Source: Macrocystis pyrifera (taxonomy: Eukaryota; Sar; Phaeophyceae; Laminariales; Laminariaceae). From it: a DNA stretch of 64,000 nt. The translations under genes were made by a program, and so were the position numbers. The notes below the pieces were generated by a model, which searched no databases, was not told the DNA's origin, and saw only the letters and a list, made by a program, of their open reading frames with translations. This document shows positions 12,723 through 23,662 of the stretch, piece after piece. Every line of letters begins with the position of its first letter. Position 1 is the stretch's first letter. The stretch covers positions 7,311,024-7,375,023 of the forward strand of contig JASSKH010000001.1 in assembly GCA_031763025.1 (NCBI GenBank), written 5' to 3'.

Positions 12723-13075
12723 TGGTTGTGTTCGGTAAGGTACATACCGAGGCGTACCAGCGGTAGTATACCTCCGGTATACCGGTACCGAGAATATCGG
12801 TACGTTCGATATGATGTTCCTACCCGTACCGAGGACTTCGGTACCTTCGGTACGATGTCCATACCGGTACCGAGATTTTCGGTACGTTCGGTACGATGTC
12901 CATACCGGTACCGGTGGTACCTGTACGATAATCCGTACCGGTACCGAGAATTTCGGTACGTTCGGTACGATGTCCATACCGGTACCGAGGACTTCGGCAC
13001 GTTCGGTACGATGTCCATACCGGTACCGAGAAGTTCGGTACATTCGGTACGATGTTCATACCGGTACCGAGCGTA
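12723..13075 (+). repeat. 41-bp minisatellite of self-complementary GGTACC units
   Basis: Units centred on GGTACGATGTCCATACCGG repeat at exactly 41 bp (CGG of the phrase at 12,848 and 12,889, then 12,963, 13,004 and 13,045; one 74-bp interval carries an interruption). The reverse-complement units appear at 7,937-8,134. The array stops abruptly at 13,075, next to Gag-like coding sequence. Frames on both strands here (Arg/Tyr/Thr-rich) are artefacts. Confidence 0.85.
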
Positions 13076-13076
13076 A

Positions 13077-14298
13077 GCAGTATCGACGGCTGACGTTCTG
13101 CATTGGCAGAACCAGGATGGCATCCGAGTTTTCCGAATAGACACGGATATACTAGGCGTCAAATCTGCACTGAACAACGTGCTCCTGTCTGTGGCTGGCC
13201 TTCGGGACGCCGTCACCAGCAGCGTATCCAAGATCGCCAACAACGAAGTGCTCCTCCAGCAGTTCGTCGACAATTTTTCCGACCGTGAGCCTTCTGTGCG
13301 GGACAGCGGAGATGCGAGGGAGCGCCATGTACAGAAATCGCAGCTCACCGACGACACGGCCATGTGGAAAAAAATGTCATCTCGCAAACACTGGCTGCTT
13401 CGGGGACGCTTGCCCCCGAACCTCGGCGAGTCGGCCGCGGATATCCGGTCGTTTGTGGGGGGAGCGTCGATGTTACGGCGGCGGGTGGCGGCTCAGCTTC
13501 GTGCCGTCAGCAATTTTTACGTGGCCTTGTATGGGCCACGTGCCGGTCGCCCGGTTGACCACCTGGTGATGGTCGCGGACCGCCTGGATCTCTTGCGCCA
13601 GGCTCTTAAGGCGGTTCTTTACGGTTGGACTCTCGGCGGATGTCGCCGACGACCGCGCGTGCCTGGACCGGCTGGCACCCGTCAACGCCTCCTTTACATC
13701 CGCGGCTGCTGGTCTTCGCCGTCACGCTCTCAGCAACGTCTTTTTGCTTTCCGGCTCCGCGGCGAGGGCTGTTATGAGCGAAATGGTGAACGACGACGTA
13801 CGTCTTTGGGTGAACGACCTGATGAGGTTCGCCCAGCAAGTTCGTCCGTTGACCGTTCCCCCTCAGTCTGACGCGGTGTTTGACGCGCCGCATGTCCCTG
13901 CCTTCAGTCGCACGCTCTCCTTTTGCTCGTCCGGGGGCGACGTTCTGAGGCTTGTCGCAGGTCTCCAAGGTCCACGCGACAGTCCGGATGGGGCATACAA
14001 GCGGAGCCAAAGCCTCGCCCCCGCCAGGATGGGTCCGCCCAGAAAGAAGAACGCCCCGCTGTGCAGGATGTTTTCGTCCACGGGTCGATGTCGGTTCTCC
14101 GACTGCAAATTCGTGCACGCTAATACCCCGTCCGACGCCTCGTCTCCTACGGCGCTCCTCGATGGTAGATCGGCGGCACCGGCGGGGGTAATGCGAGGAG
14201 GCGCGGAGGCGCAGGCTGGTGGGTCGCGGGCTATGGTGCTCCGCCCAGGTGGGGGTCGTGGGGGGGCCGGGGCAGGTGGCGGTTCTGGTTCGGGATGA
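13077..14298 (+). pseudogene. Gag-like protein of the DIRS/Ngaro element (frameshifted)
   Basis: A frame opens at 13,077, directly after a TAA at 13,074. It runs without an early ATG through an Ala/Val/Leu-rich helical region (SVAGLRDAVTSSVSKIANNE) to about 13,610. The sensible reading then moves to the next frame, which reads VADDRACLDRLAPVNASFTS and continues to 14,298. Near the end is a CCCH-like finger (CRMFSSTGRCRFSDCKFVH; C-x8-C-x4-C-x3-H), followed by a Gly/Ala/Arg-rich tail. In this order of elements the first ORF is the nucleic-acid-binding structural protein. One frameshift near 13,600-13,620 breaks it. Assignment rests on position and finger; the N-terminal part is not a family I recognise by sequence. 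Confidence 0.6.
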
Positions 14299-14573
14299 AG
14301 ACACGGGCCCTTCCTGTCGGTTGGGCCAACACTGGGGGGGGCGGCGCCGGCGCGGGCAGGTGGCGGAGCGGCGACGGCGCTTGTCGCCAGCGGCGGAGCT
14401 GGCACTCGGCTGGCAACCCACGAAGGAGGGGGGGGGTTGCGTGGGCGCGCTTTAGGTGCTCTGGCTGGCGACGGCGGTGTCGGGCGAGATCGCGTCGCTG
14501 TGACTCCGGGTTCGGTTCCCTTCTCAAAGCAAGGTACGGATATGGGTGTGTGTGCGAGTTATTTGCCCGGTGA

Positions 14574-16827
14574 CACGGTGTGTGTGTGCAGGGTGATGGG
14601 TCCGTGGACCCGGTGTGCGTGCAGGGTGCGGTCGGTGACGTGCGTTTGGATGCGATCACAGATGAGGTAGATGCGTGGATCGCCGCTCGGGAGGTAGTGG
14701 CGCAGGCAGTATCTGGGCGAGGCTCAGCGAGCCTCGATCAGGTCGCTTCGCTCAGCTCCTCACTCTTGCGACAGTGTCAAGGCAGTGTTCCTCTTTTCCT
14801 GTCCACCATCGGCGCCTCATTGTTCGCTTCACATATTAACGTTGCCGTCGTACAGCACTGGTTTGGTGAGATCAAGAAATTCCCCCGTATTTCTTTGTTG
14901 CTTCGTGTGCTGGCGCCAGGCGCGCCTGTTTGCGTTGCACGGGGGGGGGATTTGACCACAGAACTCGCGTATGGTAATCACCCGGGCGTTGCCATGCATA
15001 CCGTGGCTATCCATGATAAGATATGCGCAGACGTTGTGCACGGCCGAGCGGTGGTGTTTGAATTGCGATTTGCAGACGAGATCCAGGGTCTTCGCATTTC
15101 ACCGCTGAGCGTCGTTCTCGAACCCAAGTTAAGGATTATTCACGATCTCACGTTTGCGCGCGGGAATGGTCGAACCAGTGGTAACGGTGACACTGACTTT
15201 GACTCCGCGCCATCGTGCGAGCTCGGACACGTGCTTCGTCATGTGCTTTGACGGGTGTTGTTTTACTTGTGAGACAGACGCACGGTATTCGCGCTCGGAT
15301 CCTGCTGTGTCGTGTGGACGTTAAAGACGCTTTTCGACAGGTTTTGGTTGATCCGGCAGGCGCATCGACCTTTGGATACGTTTTCGGCAATCGCGCTGTC
15401 GTGGATTTGCGCTTGCAATTTGGTTGGCGTAATAGTCCTGGGTTTTGGGGGTTGATGGCCTCTACGCTCGAGCATGCTCACACCCACACTACGTTTCAAG
15501 GCGCAGATGTTTCCCCACAAGGGGCTGCCGCCGTTTCGCACGTTGAACTCTCCCCGCCGCGGGGAGTTCAGGTTGTTGCTATTCCGCGTGATTGTGGGCC
15601 CGTTCCTGGCGCAGGAGGCCTCACCGGAAGCAATTTGTTTTGTGAGGTACTACGTTGACGATGGCATTCTCGTCGAGTTGCAATGGTGGCCGGACGGCCG
15701 CCGTTGCTTGCGTGCTGTACAGTCGCTGGCGTCGGACCATTTTCGCTTGTTGGGCGAACGTGGTGTTTCCGATCCACCCCTCTTGTCAGCCAAGAAAATA
15801 ACTAACTGGGACACGCGACTCGAAGTCTTGGGATGGATCATTGATACTGAAGCGCTTACTGTTACGTTGCCGTCGCATAAGCGCCTCAAGCTGCACAATA
15901 TCCTCGCGGAGTGGCCCTCGTCTCGTGCGTCCGCTTCAGCGAAGCAGGTGTCACAGTTAGTTGGGTTTCTCATGCATGTGTCCTTTGCTGTTCGTCCGGG
16001 GCGCTTTTTTCGTTAACCGCTTGTTGGCTTCGGTTGGTATGCCGCGCATTGCCACCGGAGCTGATTTTGATTGTCGTATGGCAAACCCCGGGCGGCGTCT
16101 CGCCCTGGGACCCGAGTTCCACGGTGACCTCGAGTTTTGGAGGTGGTTCGTTGAGGAAGGGTTGGACGCGCGCGGCGGAACCTTGTCGGCTCCGATGTAT
16201 CATTTGCTTGAGCGCCCCCCTAGACGTACTCTGTTTTCGGACGCATCTAAAACCGCTGTCGGGGGGTTTTGTCTTGAAACTGGTGTGTACTGGCGATACG
16301 AGCTTGACGCAGGGGAACGGGCTCGATTTTGTGGATCGAGCAAGTCCGTTGCAGATGAGAACGATATATCAATTAATGTCCTCGAACTGCTGGGCATGGT
16401 GGTTTCTGCATGGGTTCTCGTCTCTGCTTGTGCTGAAAGTCCGTTCGAAATGGGGGATTGTGTGTTATTGCGGGGCGACAACGAGGCAGCCGTAGAGTGG
16501 GTGCGCCGTTGTCGCGGGGGCAAGGAGCCGAGATCTGGCGCATTAATGCGCCTTCTTGGTGTGCTCGAACTGTCCTCTGGTTGGCACTTTGACGCAAAAC
16601 ACGTACGGGGCATTTTTAACGTGGCCGCTGATGGTATCTCACGGTGGGACTGTGCTTCCGTCCTCGCTAATCTGCGTGCTGTTCGACCCGATATTCCGTG
16701 GCAGGAGCAGGACCTGGGGGATGCGGGCACATACCTCTGTACTTCGGTGTTGGCCTCGAACTCATGCGAAATGCCATTGCGACCTCGTCTGAACGCACTT
16801 ATCAGGGGCATTTTGGCGCGTGGGTAG
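14574..16827 (+). pseudogene. Reverse transcriptase-RNase H of the DIRS/Ngaro element (frameshifted)
   Basis: The fingers region ends PLSVVLEPKLRIIHDLTFA (about 15,105-15,165). After a shift near 15,247 the next frame gives CRVDVKDAFRQVLVDP (motif A) and QFGWRNSPGFWGLM. After a second, compensating shift near 15,615-15,640 comes RYYVDDGILVE (motif C, YVDD). A third shift falls on the T6 run at 16,005-16,010, where reading five Ts continues into RPGRFFVNRLLASVGMP. RNase H follows with FSDAS, NVLELLG, RGDNEA and AADGIS, giving the Asp-Glu-Asp-Asp catalytic set. The enzyme would copy element RNA into DNA and degrade the template. Catalytic residues are preserved while the frame is broken three times, so the loss is recent or some shifts are sequencing errors. 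Confidence 0.82.
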
Positions 16828-17819
16828 ACTTTCGGGTACGGTGTGGCATGTCTGTATTCCTAGACCGGTGCGGAGACAGCATGACCAACGTGTGGCATTT
16901 GTTCGAGTACGTCGCGTACGCTTTTGCCACCAAGAAATTGCGGTCCGCAACCATCGAGAGTCATTTGTCAGCGATCAAGTTTTTTCATCGTATTTCACGA
17001 GGGTTCGAGCTGGACACTACTCATCCGGTTTTGGTTAATGCACTCAAAGGCGCCGCTCGTTCGTATGCCGACGCTGGTAACCAAGCAACCGTTCGTAGGC
17101 CGGTTTCGTGGGAAATGTTGATCGCGGGCGAGAAATTGATATCTACGTGGCAGACGGGGGGTCGCGTCTTGTGGCTTGCCCTCTGCGCTTCATTTTGGTT
17201 TTTGACTCGCGCCTCGGAAATGTTTGCGGAAACTCGGTCACGTGTGCATGAGACGTATTGTTTGCGACGGGCCGACGTAGCCTTTTTTCGCGAAAAAATA
17301 CAGCTCACAGTTGCGCAGTGGTCCACCGCAGACCGCGTAGAGGTTCGGTTTCGTGGGTCGAAAGGGGACCAACTGCGAAAAGGGACGGTTCTAACGCGCG
17401 TACGTTGCGGTCCGGCGTTGCGCGTGGGCGAAGGTGGCGGTGCTGTCGATCTCATGATCGAATTGATGTCCTGTTATCTGTTTCTTCCCTCGTCGGCCCC
17501 CCTTGCCGCTTTCGGCGTTGGTAATGGCAGATGGTCCATGTGGACACAGCAGCAAGCGACGACAGCTTTGCGGAAAGTGGTTGCGTTGGCGGGCGTGCGT
17601 GCGGAGGAGTACGCTCTGCACTCTCTGAGGATTGGGGGCGCAACACACTTGTCGGCGGGGGGGGCGACACCAGAGGTGTTGCAGCGTGAGGGCCGATGGG
17701 CGTCCGATGCGTACAAGGCGTATGTTCGCAGTCACGGAAAGGATGCCAGTTGGGTAGCAGACGTTATGGCCCAGGAAGGACTTAGCGGTGGGATCCAGCC
17801 GGGCCGGGGCACTGAGTAG
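16764..17819 (+). CDS. Tyrosine recombinase of the DIRS/Ngaro element
   Basis: An intact 351-codon frame. The first in-frame ATG is at 16,764, inside the end of the RNase H frame (64-bp overlap), as is usual for this order. The frame itself is open from further upstream. Catalytic pieces are visible: LTRASEMF (first Arg), LHSLRIGGATHLSAGG (His-x-x-Arg), REGRWASDAYKAY (Trp in the His/Trp position and the nucleophilic Tyr). The N-terminal half carries the SAM-like helical DNA-binding region typical of phage-integrase-fold enzymes. It would insert a circular cDNA by site-specific recombination without making target-site duplications. It is the one undamaged protein of this element. Confidence 0.85.
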   Translation: MRNAIATSSERTYQGHFGAWVDFRVRCGMSVFLDRCGDSMTNVWHLFEYVAYAFATKKLRSATIESHLSAIKFFHRISRGFELDTTHPVLVNALKGAARSYADAGNQATVRRPVSWEMLIAGEKLISTWQTGGRVLWLALCASFWFLTRASEMFAETRSRVHETYCLRRADVAFFREKIQLTVAQWSTADRVEVRFRGSKGDQLRKGTVLTRVRCGPALRVGEGGGAVDLMIELMSCYLFLPSSAPLAAFGVGNGRWSMWTQQQATTALRKVVALAGVRAEEYALHSLRIGGATHLSAGGATPEVLQREGRWASDAYKAYVRSHGKDASWVADVMAQEGLSGGIQPGRGTE

Positions 17820-17971
17820 GGGCGAGTTAATTCACTCTGAGAGGTGAATGGGCAGAAGTAAATAATGGTGAAGTGTGTTATCACATGCGCGTTCCCTATG
17901 AGATTGCAAGTGGGAGGGGAAGGGGTAGTAAGAACACATCAGTAAATAGGGTCAACTCCCATGTGTGATGG

Positions 17972-18147
17972 AGGCTGGCGTCGAGAGTTCTGTGTCGCCA
18001 GTTGGGTTGGGAGTTGACTCGAGTATACGGATGTGAGCGCGGGGTTGCCGTTGGGGCAGCCCCGGGGGGGTCACCCCTTCTCCAACCCCCCTTTCCGGGC
18101 GGGGGGTTGCGCATTAATATAATACAACTTCGAAAGCAAAGTGCAAA
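17972..18147 (+). repeat. Direct repeat B1 of the DIRS/Ngaro element
   Basis: 176 bp starting AGGCTGGCGTCGAGAG and ending AAAGCAAAGTGCAAA. It looks identical by eye to 18,826-19,001. It includes G-run and C-run blocks that could pair (18,030-18,115). It lies 152 bp after the recombinase stop codon. Confidence 0.92.
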
Positions 18148-18825
18148 GCAGAATATTCTCGGAAGAATGAGAGAATGTGAGTTTTGTACGTACGTAAAAA
18201 GTTCAAGCCAATCAGATGACTGCGGTGATTCATGGTAGCATGAATCGTAGCCCTTGGTAAACACACCTTGTCTGGTACGTAGCCGCAACCTACACGTATC
18301 AGCGCGGTGAAGCAGAGGCAGAGCTACAGGTCCAAGGCGTGAGACTAGTTTGAGTTCCCACCCACCCGCCCGTGCTTTTGAGGGAGTCCGTGGGGGGGAG
18401 TTCAATAGTCGCAGTAACGTTTGCGTTTGTTGCTGTATGTTATACGTACCCGGTAATTTCGCTGATGGTGCGACCGGGTGTCGTAGATTGCGCGAGTGGC
18501 GGCGTGGGCTAGCCGCCTTATTTGGCGTTTGGTATGGTTCGATGCAGGTGGGGTTTCTTTATATCATACTATTATAGTTGATAAAAGTAAACATGGCGTT
18601 GACGTGGTGTTGCATCGGCTCGGATTTTGCGCGCAATCTGAAAGTATCGGAGAAGGGGGTTGTCCGTATATTAACACTGAAGTGCATTGTTAGTTTAAAT
18701 GTACTTGTGTTATTGTATATGCCTGGTACAAGTGCGTAGATTTTTTCTCATTGTGAGGTTATCTTGTACTTGGTGTGGTTTCTCGAGTTATTTGTCAGAA
18801 ACGGCTTTTCTGATAGCGGTTTGGT
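18148..18825 (+). repeat. A2-like segment between the split direct repeats
   Basis: 678 bp without a supported gene, lying between B1 and B2. In Ngaro/PAT elements this segment repeats the left end (A1). No such left copy is found in this window. Confidence 0.55.
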
Positions 18826-19001
18826 AGGCTGGCGTCGAGAGTTCTGTGTCGCCAGTTGGGTTGGGAGTTGACTCGAGTATACGGATGTGAGCGCGGGGTT
18901 GCCGTTGGGGCAGCCCCGGGGGGGTCACCCCTTCTCCAACCCCCCTTTCCGGGCGGGGGGTTGCGCATTAATATAATACAACTTCGAAAGCAAAGTGCAA
19001 A
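18826..19001 (+). repeat. Direct repeat B2, right end of the DIRS/Ngaro element
   Basis: The second 176-bp copy. Identity with B1 stops after GTGCAAA at 19,001, which I take as the right boundary of the element. Confidence 0.9.
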
Positions 19002-19613
19002 CACATTAACACTGATGAAAACAGGAATTAACTCGACGAGAAAAGAAGAAAATAAAAACAAACATACGTTGGTTCGAGAACACGGAAACTCGGAACACGA
19101 AAAAAATATAAAATGTTGGTGCTGCCGTTGACCCTTTTTTTTTTTCGATGTCTGTAGGAGAGCTTGGTACACCACACACGTAATACGAGTATCGTAGCGG
19201 GTCTGCTGACTGCTGACGACTTGTCTCTATTATTATGGCCTGTAAATGTACGTACGTGGTACATATATACTACTACTGCTGTCGCTGTAGGTATACCAGG
19301 AACAGCAGCAGTATTATTAATATTCTTAAATAATAGCAGTATCTGACAGCAGTTAGCACATGCCAATTTTTCACACTATAATAATGGCAGTCGTCATGAG
19401 CACATATTGTTAAGCTGTTTACTGGAAAAAAAAACGGAAGACAACCGGAACAACACCGGAACTGCTGTGCAGCAGCGGTATTTTTAGTATACTCGCACAC
19501 TCGCACAAGCAGTAAGTAAAAGGACACACGCAATGAGAAACAGGACAAAAGCTGGGTCCACGCTGGATTTCCTATATTTGAGAACGAGTGCGTTCTATAA
19601 AACGTCAAGCGTG

Positions 19614-19712
19614 CGTGTGTGTGTGTTTTTCTTAAACAAACCGTTCTTCTACTCGTCGACAACCAACAAAAAAGCCCAGTGTCCGTGCTGATTTACGTTT
19701 CGTTTGTACTGA
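19614..19712 (-). repeat. Dispersed ~100-bp repeat R1, copy 1
   Basis: Reverse copy carrying ACCGTTCTTCTACTCGTCGA and CCCAGTGTCCGTGCTGAT. It matches 25,590-25,695 in the same orientation and 21,143, 24,025 and 53,795 in the opposite one. Confidence 0.7.
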
Positions 19713-19887
19713 TGATATGCAGGGTATATATAAAAATAATTCGTTGGCTCCGTCCGCGCAAGGAAAATGGGGAAAAAAATGCTCAAATTAATCTATATGG
19801 CAGAAAAAGACAAAATTACAGCAGTATAATTATTATATTATTACTGCGGACCATAATATTAATAGTAGTAAATAGGACCAATAAATA

Positions 19888-19958
19888 GGAATAGGACCAA
19901 ATAATATATATTGTTAGTAAAAATAGTTAAAATATATAGGTTTTTGTGTATACCGCGT
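19888..19958 (-). repeat. Decayed copy of the palindromic MITE
   Basis: GGACCAAATAATATATATTG through GGTTTTTGTGTATACC to GTAGGTCCT matches the interior of the MITE. The outer GGGGGACC ends are lost. It is the only family member outside the large gene. Confidence 0.7.
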
Positions 19959-20188
19959 AGGTCCTAATTGCTATGTGTATATACTATGTCTGTATGTATG
20001 TATGCATGTGGTCCCCCCATACATACACACGAAGAAGAACAAAATCTTCTACATATAAAGCGTCCGTGTATCGACGTACGTACTTAGGCCCTGGTAGTAC
20101 TATTAATAACTATGACCTACTTGGTGCATTGCACTTTCCCCCGTGAGGACACATGATGTCGACATGATAATATTGCATATGGACATAA

Positions 20189-20225
<37 letters not shown>

Positions 20226-20395
20226 TTGAAATACGTCAGCTGTGAGTTCGACTGACTCACCTTTGCAAAAGCTGCGTAGTACGTCTCGTCTATATTCCAT
20301 TTTTACCGAAATTTACAAGAAGTATTATTGTGATAAAGCGAAAACGCGCGTATTCAATTCCATGTCAAAGATGTATATATATATATATATATATT

Positions 20396-20702
20396 TTTTA
20401 ATCATCACTTTTACTTTCCAGCCCACTCGTAGGAGGTTTTACCCTCGACGATCTTCTGGACAAGCCGTGGTCACAGGTGTCGTCCCTTCTCCCCCCCGGT
20501 ACGTGCCTTTAGTTTTTATCGCGCATTGGGTTCAGCATTCCCACTGCTCGTCGATTTTCATCGAATGTAGCCAACTCACGCTCTCGCGCTTTCCGCTCAT
20601 CAATTTTTTATGCAAGAAAAAGTCCCTATGAGCATGCACTCGGTGAGACTCGAACTCACGAAATTGATCTTGACAGGCTCGCGGACCACCTACCAAGGAC
20701 AC
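20396..20702 (-). mobile_element. tRNA-headed SINE, copy 1
   Basis: Read on the minus strand: a tRNA-like head (TTGGTAGGTGG and GAGTTCGAGTCTCACCGA), then a body with GCACGTACCGGGGGGGAGAA, AAGATCGTCGAGGGTAAAAC and CTCCTACGAGTGGGCTGG. An AT-rich tail ends at the TA microsatellite. The body is nearly the same as at 24,210. Confidence 0.8.
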
Positions 20703-21142
20703 ATTTAAAAATAAAAACCTACCAGTATTATAGACGATTATAGACACCATATATAATATATATGTATATATATCTGATATGTCACGTACATCCGTGCGTA
20801 TACCATCATCAGCTATTATTATACCTGTGGTTATAATTAACTTAATAAGTACACACACGGGGAGTATATTTTATGCTGTTCATACAACCCCACTGTTGAT
20901 ATTATAGAGCTATATTATTAATAATAGAGCAATACTACTATACTATGTTTACTGCTGTTCTTATTGTTGTATTACCGCTGACTGCTGTCTGCAGAGATAA
21001 CGAGAGAGATGAACGTGCCCTAAATTAAATTACAAAAAAAAAAATCAAGTCAAAAATTGAAAGGACCAAAAGTCCTCGATAAGATGGCCCTAAGAATAAA
21101 AGTCCCAGTCCCACATGCATTATGTCCAGCTTATTCATCGTG

Positions 21143-21225
21143 TATCAGCACGGACACTAACTGTGGGGCTTGCTGGCTGTCGACGGGTAGAAAGAACGGT
21201 TTAATAATTAATGTAAAGAACACAC
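21143..21225 (+). repeat. Dispersed repeat R1, copy 2
   Basis: Forward copy with CAGCACGGACACTAACTGTG and GTCGACGGGTAGAAAGAACG, followed by an ACACACA tract. It is shorter than the 24,025 copy. Confidence 0.68.
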
Positions 21226-21927
21226 ACACATAATATACGTATTGTACGGAAAAGTACAGGTACGCATAGACCAACCTGATACGCATGATCCCTTTTTAAA
21301 AATTCGAAATTCGGTTTATGGAAAATTAAAAAAGCTCTCTTCATCATCAGTTATTTGTAATAAAGTTTTTTGGAACGCATCGCTTATTCCGCCGTTTGCA
21401 TCATATCATAGGATGATGCTGTTCGACTTAAGTTTGACTTTTGACTCGTGACGACATGCCACCACATGGATATATATCAATGTCAAGATGTCGGACCGAG
21501 CGTCAACCATGCTTCCGACCAGAGGCCTCCCAGTTGCTCGTACCCTCAGGATGCAGCAGCAGCACCAGCAAAAACAGAGGCAGCACAACCAGCACACCAG
21601 TTCGGCGAGTTGTTGTCGCTGAGTTGGCGCAATATGCGTACTGCTGCTGTATACGTACAAATAGCGAGTCAGAACACCCGCAGGCATCGCTGAACCCTGC
21701 TTCTCCCGTGCAGCAGCCTGTGCCGCCAGTTCTGCTTCTTGCCTCCCTTCAGTCTGACCACCATCAACAACATCTCACGCTGGTCGGTGCTACGCGATTC
21801 CTCGTTTTTGTTGTTTAGTGGTTAGTGGACGCCAGCAGCAGGTTTGCTGCCTGGTTTCTATCTGCAGGGCTGCAGGGTCTGCAGGATAAATTCTCATTCC
21901 AAGGCCTTCCTCTGCGTCCCGGCGAGC

Positions 21928-23010
21928 ATGGAGAGTCTCCGCGGCAGAGGCAGGCGTCGAACGCACCCTTTCTCCCGAGGATGGAGCACGCTTTCAGTGC
22001 TGCTCGTGGCCTCAGCTGGCTGTCTGGATTCGCTCTCATGGGCCCAGACCAATAGCAGCAATGCTTGCGAGACAACGAGTACAACAACGCCAATTCGAAT
22101 CGAAAGTTCAATCGCTGTGGACACCCTTCTAGCCCAGGCAAATTGCCCAAACCGTGGAAAGCTGGAAGTCGAGTGGGCCGGCGTCGCTGTCACGATTGGA
22201 GCCCCGATTGCAATTGCGTCGGGCACGTTCCTGTCCGTGACGGGAGATGACACTCTGGCTGAGGTCAAGGGTGACTCCCTGACCCGGCTGTTCGAAGTTT
22301 TTCCAGGCGGTAGCCTGACCTTGACACAGCTAAAGCTATCCGGAGGCGCTGCTAGAAACGGCGGCGCAATCTACTCGGACAGCGCCAACTTGACGCTGGA
22401 TGGTTGCGTGTTCGACGGCAACGCTGCCACCGACGGGGACGGGGGTGCGGTGTGGGCAGATGGTGGAACCGTCACGATAGTCGGGGGGGAATTCTTGGGC
22501 AACAGCGCCACCCTAAACGGAGGCGCCGTGCTTGCAACGGACGCTAGTTTGGTGGTCAGAGAAGGGGCTAGGTTCGAGAACAACGAGGCGGTGCAAGGCG
22601 GTGCGTTGTACTGCAGTGGCCTGGCACAGCAGCAACAGCAGCCGGCAAGGTCGGGGCTGACGACTGGCTTGGGCACGCCTTCGTGCTCCATCACAGACGC
22701 CGAATTCGTGTCCAACAGTGCTGCGCGGGGCAGCATAACAGACGTTGACTTAGCTGACCCCTATGGCGGGGGAGCCGCTGCGTTCCTGCACGCCAATGTT
22801 GCTTTAACTCGTACCGTGTTCAGCCGGAACTCTGCGCTGCTTTGGGGCGGGGCGTTGTTAGGAGGGAATAGTACCGACATCAGGGTCATGGGGTGCACGT
22901 TCGAGAACAACACTTCGAATAAGAACGGGGGCGCGGTGGTGGCTTCCTCCCTGACCTTCGGGGGAGGCACGCGGCTGACAAGAAATTCGGCCTCTTCAAA
23001 TGGCGGCGCG
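21928..23010 (+). CDS. Exon 1: signal peptide and N-terminal beta-helix
   Basis: 361 codons, ATG to a GTGAGT donor at 23,011 (phase 0). The open frame extends upstream to about 21,844, but the ATG at 21,928 puts a canonical signal peptide at the start. Beta-helix coils are visible from ~residue 130: NGGAIYSDSANLTLDGCVFD, GGAVWADGGTVTIVGGEF, LNGGAVLATDASLVV, NKNGGAVVASSLTFGG, ending SSNGGA. Cys residues recur at turn positions. A QQQQQ run at ~234-238 interrupts one coil. GC-rich and codon-regular, unlike the AT-rich flanks. Confidence 0.9.
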
Positions 23011-23629
23011 GTGAGTTCAGCATACGTCCGAGTGCGTAGTCTAATCCACATACAGCAAGCAGCAGCAGCAGCAGCAGCAGATTTTTTTCCATTCTGGGAT
23101 AGGTTACGTACCAAAGTCAGGCTCTTCGAGCATGGCATGGCTGCTGCCCAGTATAGCAGTGCAGACATGAACAACCAGACAGCAGTAGTAATTTGTGCCA
23201 GGTCATACCTACCTGTGGTTCGCGGCAATTTATTATCGTGCACTAATGCTTATTCAATAGTATAACGTATTTCAAAATTTATAAAAAAAAAAAAAAAAAA
23301 ATAGTGGCCCCTCTATACTTACTTGGAGTGCCGGTCGAGTCGTGGCGATTGCTCGCTTGTCTGTCACCGTCACAGCAGATGAGATGGGATGCATGCATGC
23401 TGCATGCTGATTTCACCCGCTTGGTACGTGGTGTGCGGAGGGAATAGTGTCGATTGCTGGTATAGTGCCGGTACTGTTGGCTGCTGGCGCATGTGATGTC
23501 GGCACTACAAAGCTGTAAGGAGGACCACTATACTACTGCTGTACTGCTGTACTGGAATCGAGCGAAATTGGAGGCAGCCCAGCAAAAAGTGAGGCGGCCT
23601 ATGCACAGTACTCGTGGTGCACCGCGGCC

Positions 23630-23662
<33 letters not shown>

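Larger units (their letters stand above)
13077..19001 (+). mobile_element. DIRS/Ngaro-type tyrosine-recombinase retrotransposon
   Basis: Order: Gag-like protein with CCCH finger, RT and RNase H, tyrosine recombinase, then two 176-bp direct repeats (17,972 and 18,826) separated by 678 bp. That is the B1-A2-B2 layout of split-direct-repeat elements (Ngaro/PAT). No methyltransferase domain fits between RNase H and recombinase, which favours Ngaro-like over DIRS1-like. I find no copy of the 18,148-18,825 segment on the left, so the left A1 repeat is missing and the element seems truncated where it abuts the array at 13,075. Several frameshifts make gag and pol non-functional as read. Confidence 0.82.
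19002..21927. other. Intergenic region before the beta-helix gene
   Basis: No gene is supported. It contains small dispersed-repeat copies (19,614-19,712 and 21,143-21,225), a decayed MITE (19,888-19,958), TA-rich microsatellites near 20,190-20,220 and 20,372-20,392, and a SINE (20,396-20,702). The promoter of the downstream gene should lie at its right end, but I see no convincing core-promoter element. Confidence 0.55.

Noticed and set aside
12525..13059. Arg/Tyr/Thr-rich frames on both strands
   Set aside because: They run through the 41-bp GGTACC array in several frames at once, so composition rather than coding explains them.
13606..14421. 271-codon and 180-codon minus-strand frames
   Set aside because: They are antisense to the GC-rich gag region of the DIRS element and rich in Arg/Pro, as expected of shadow frames.
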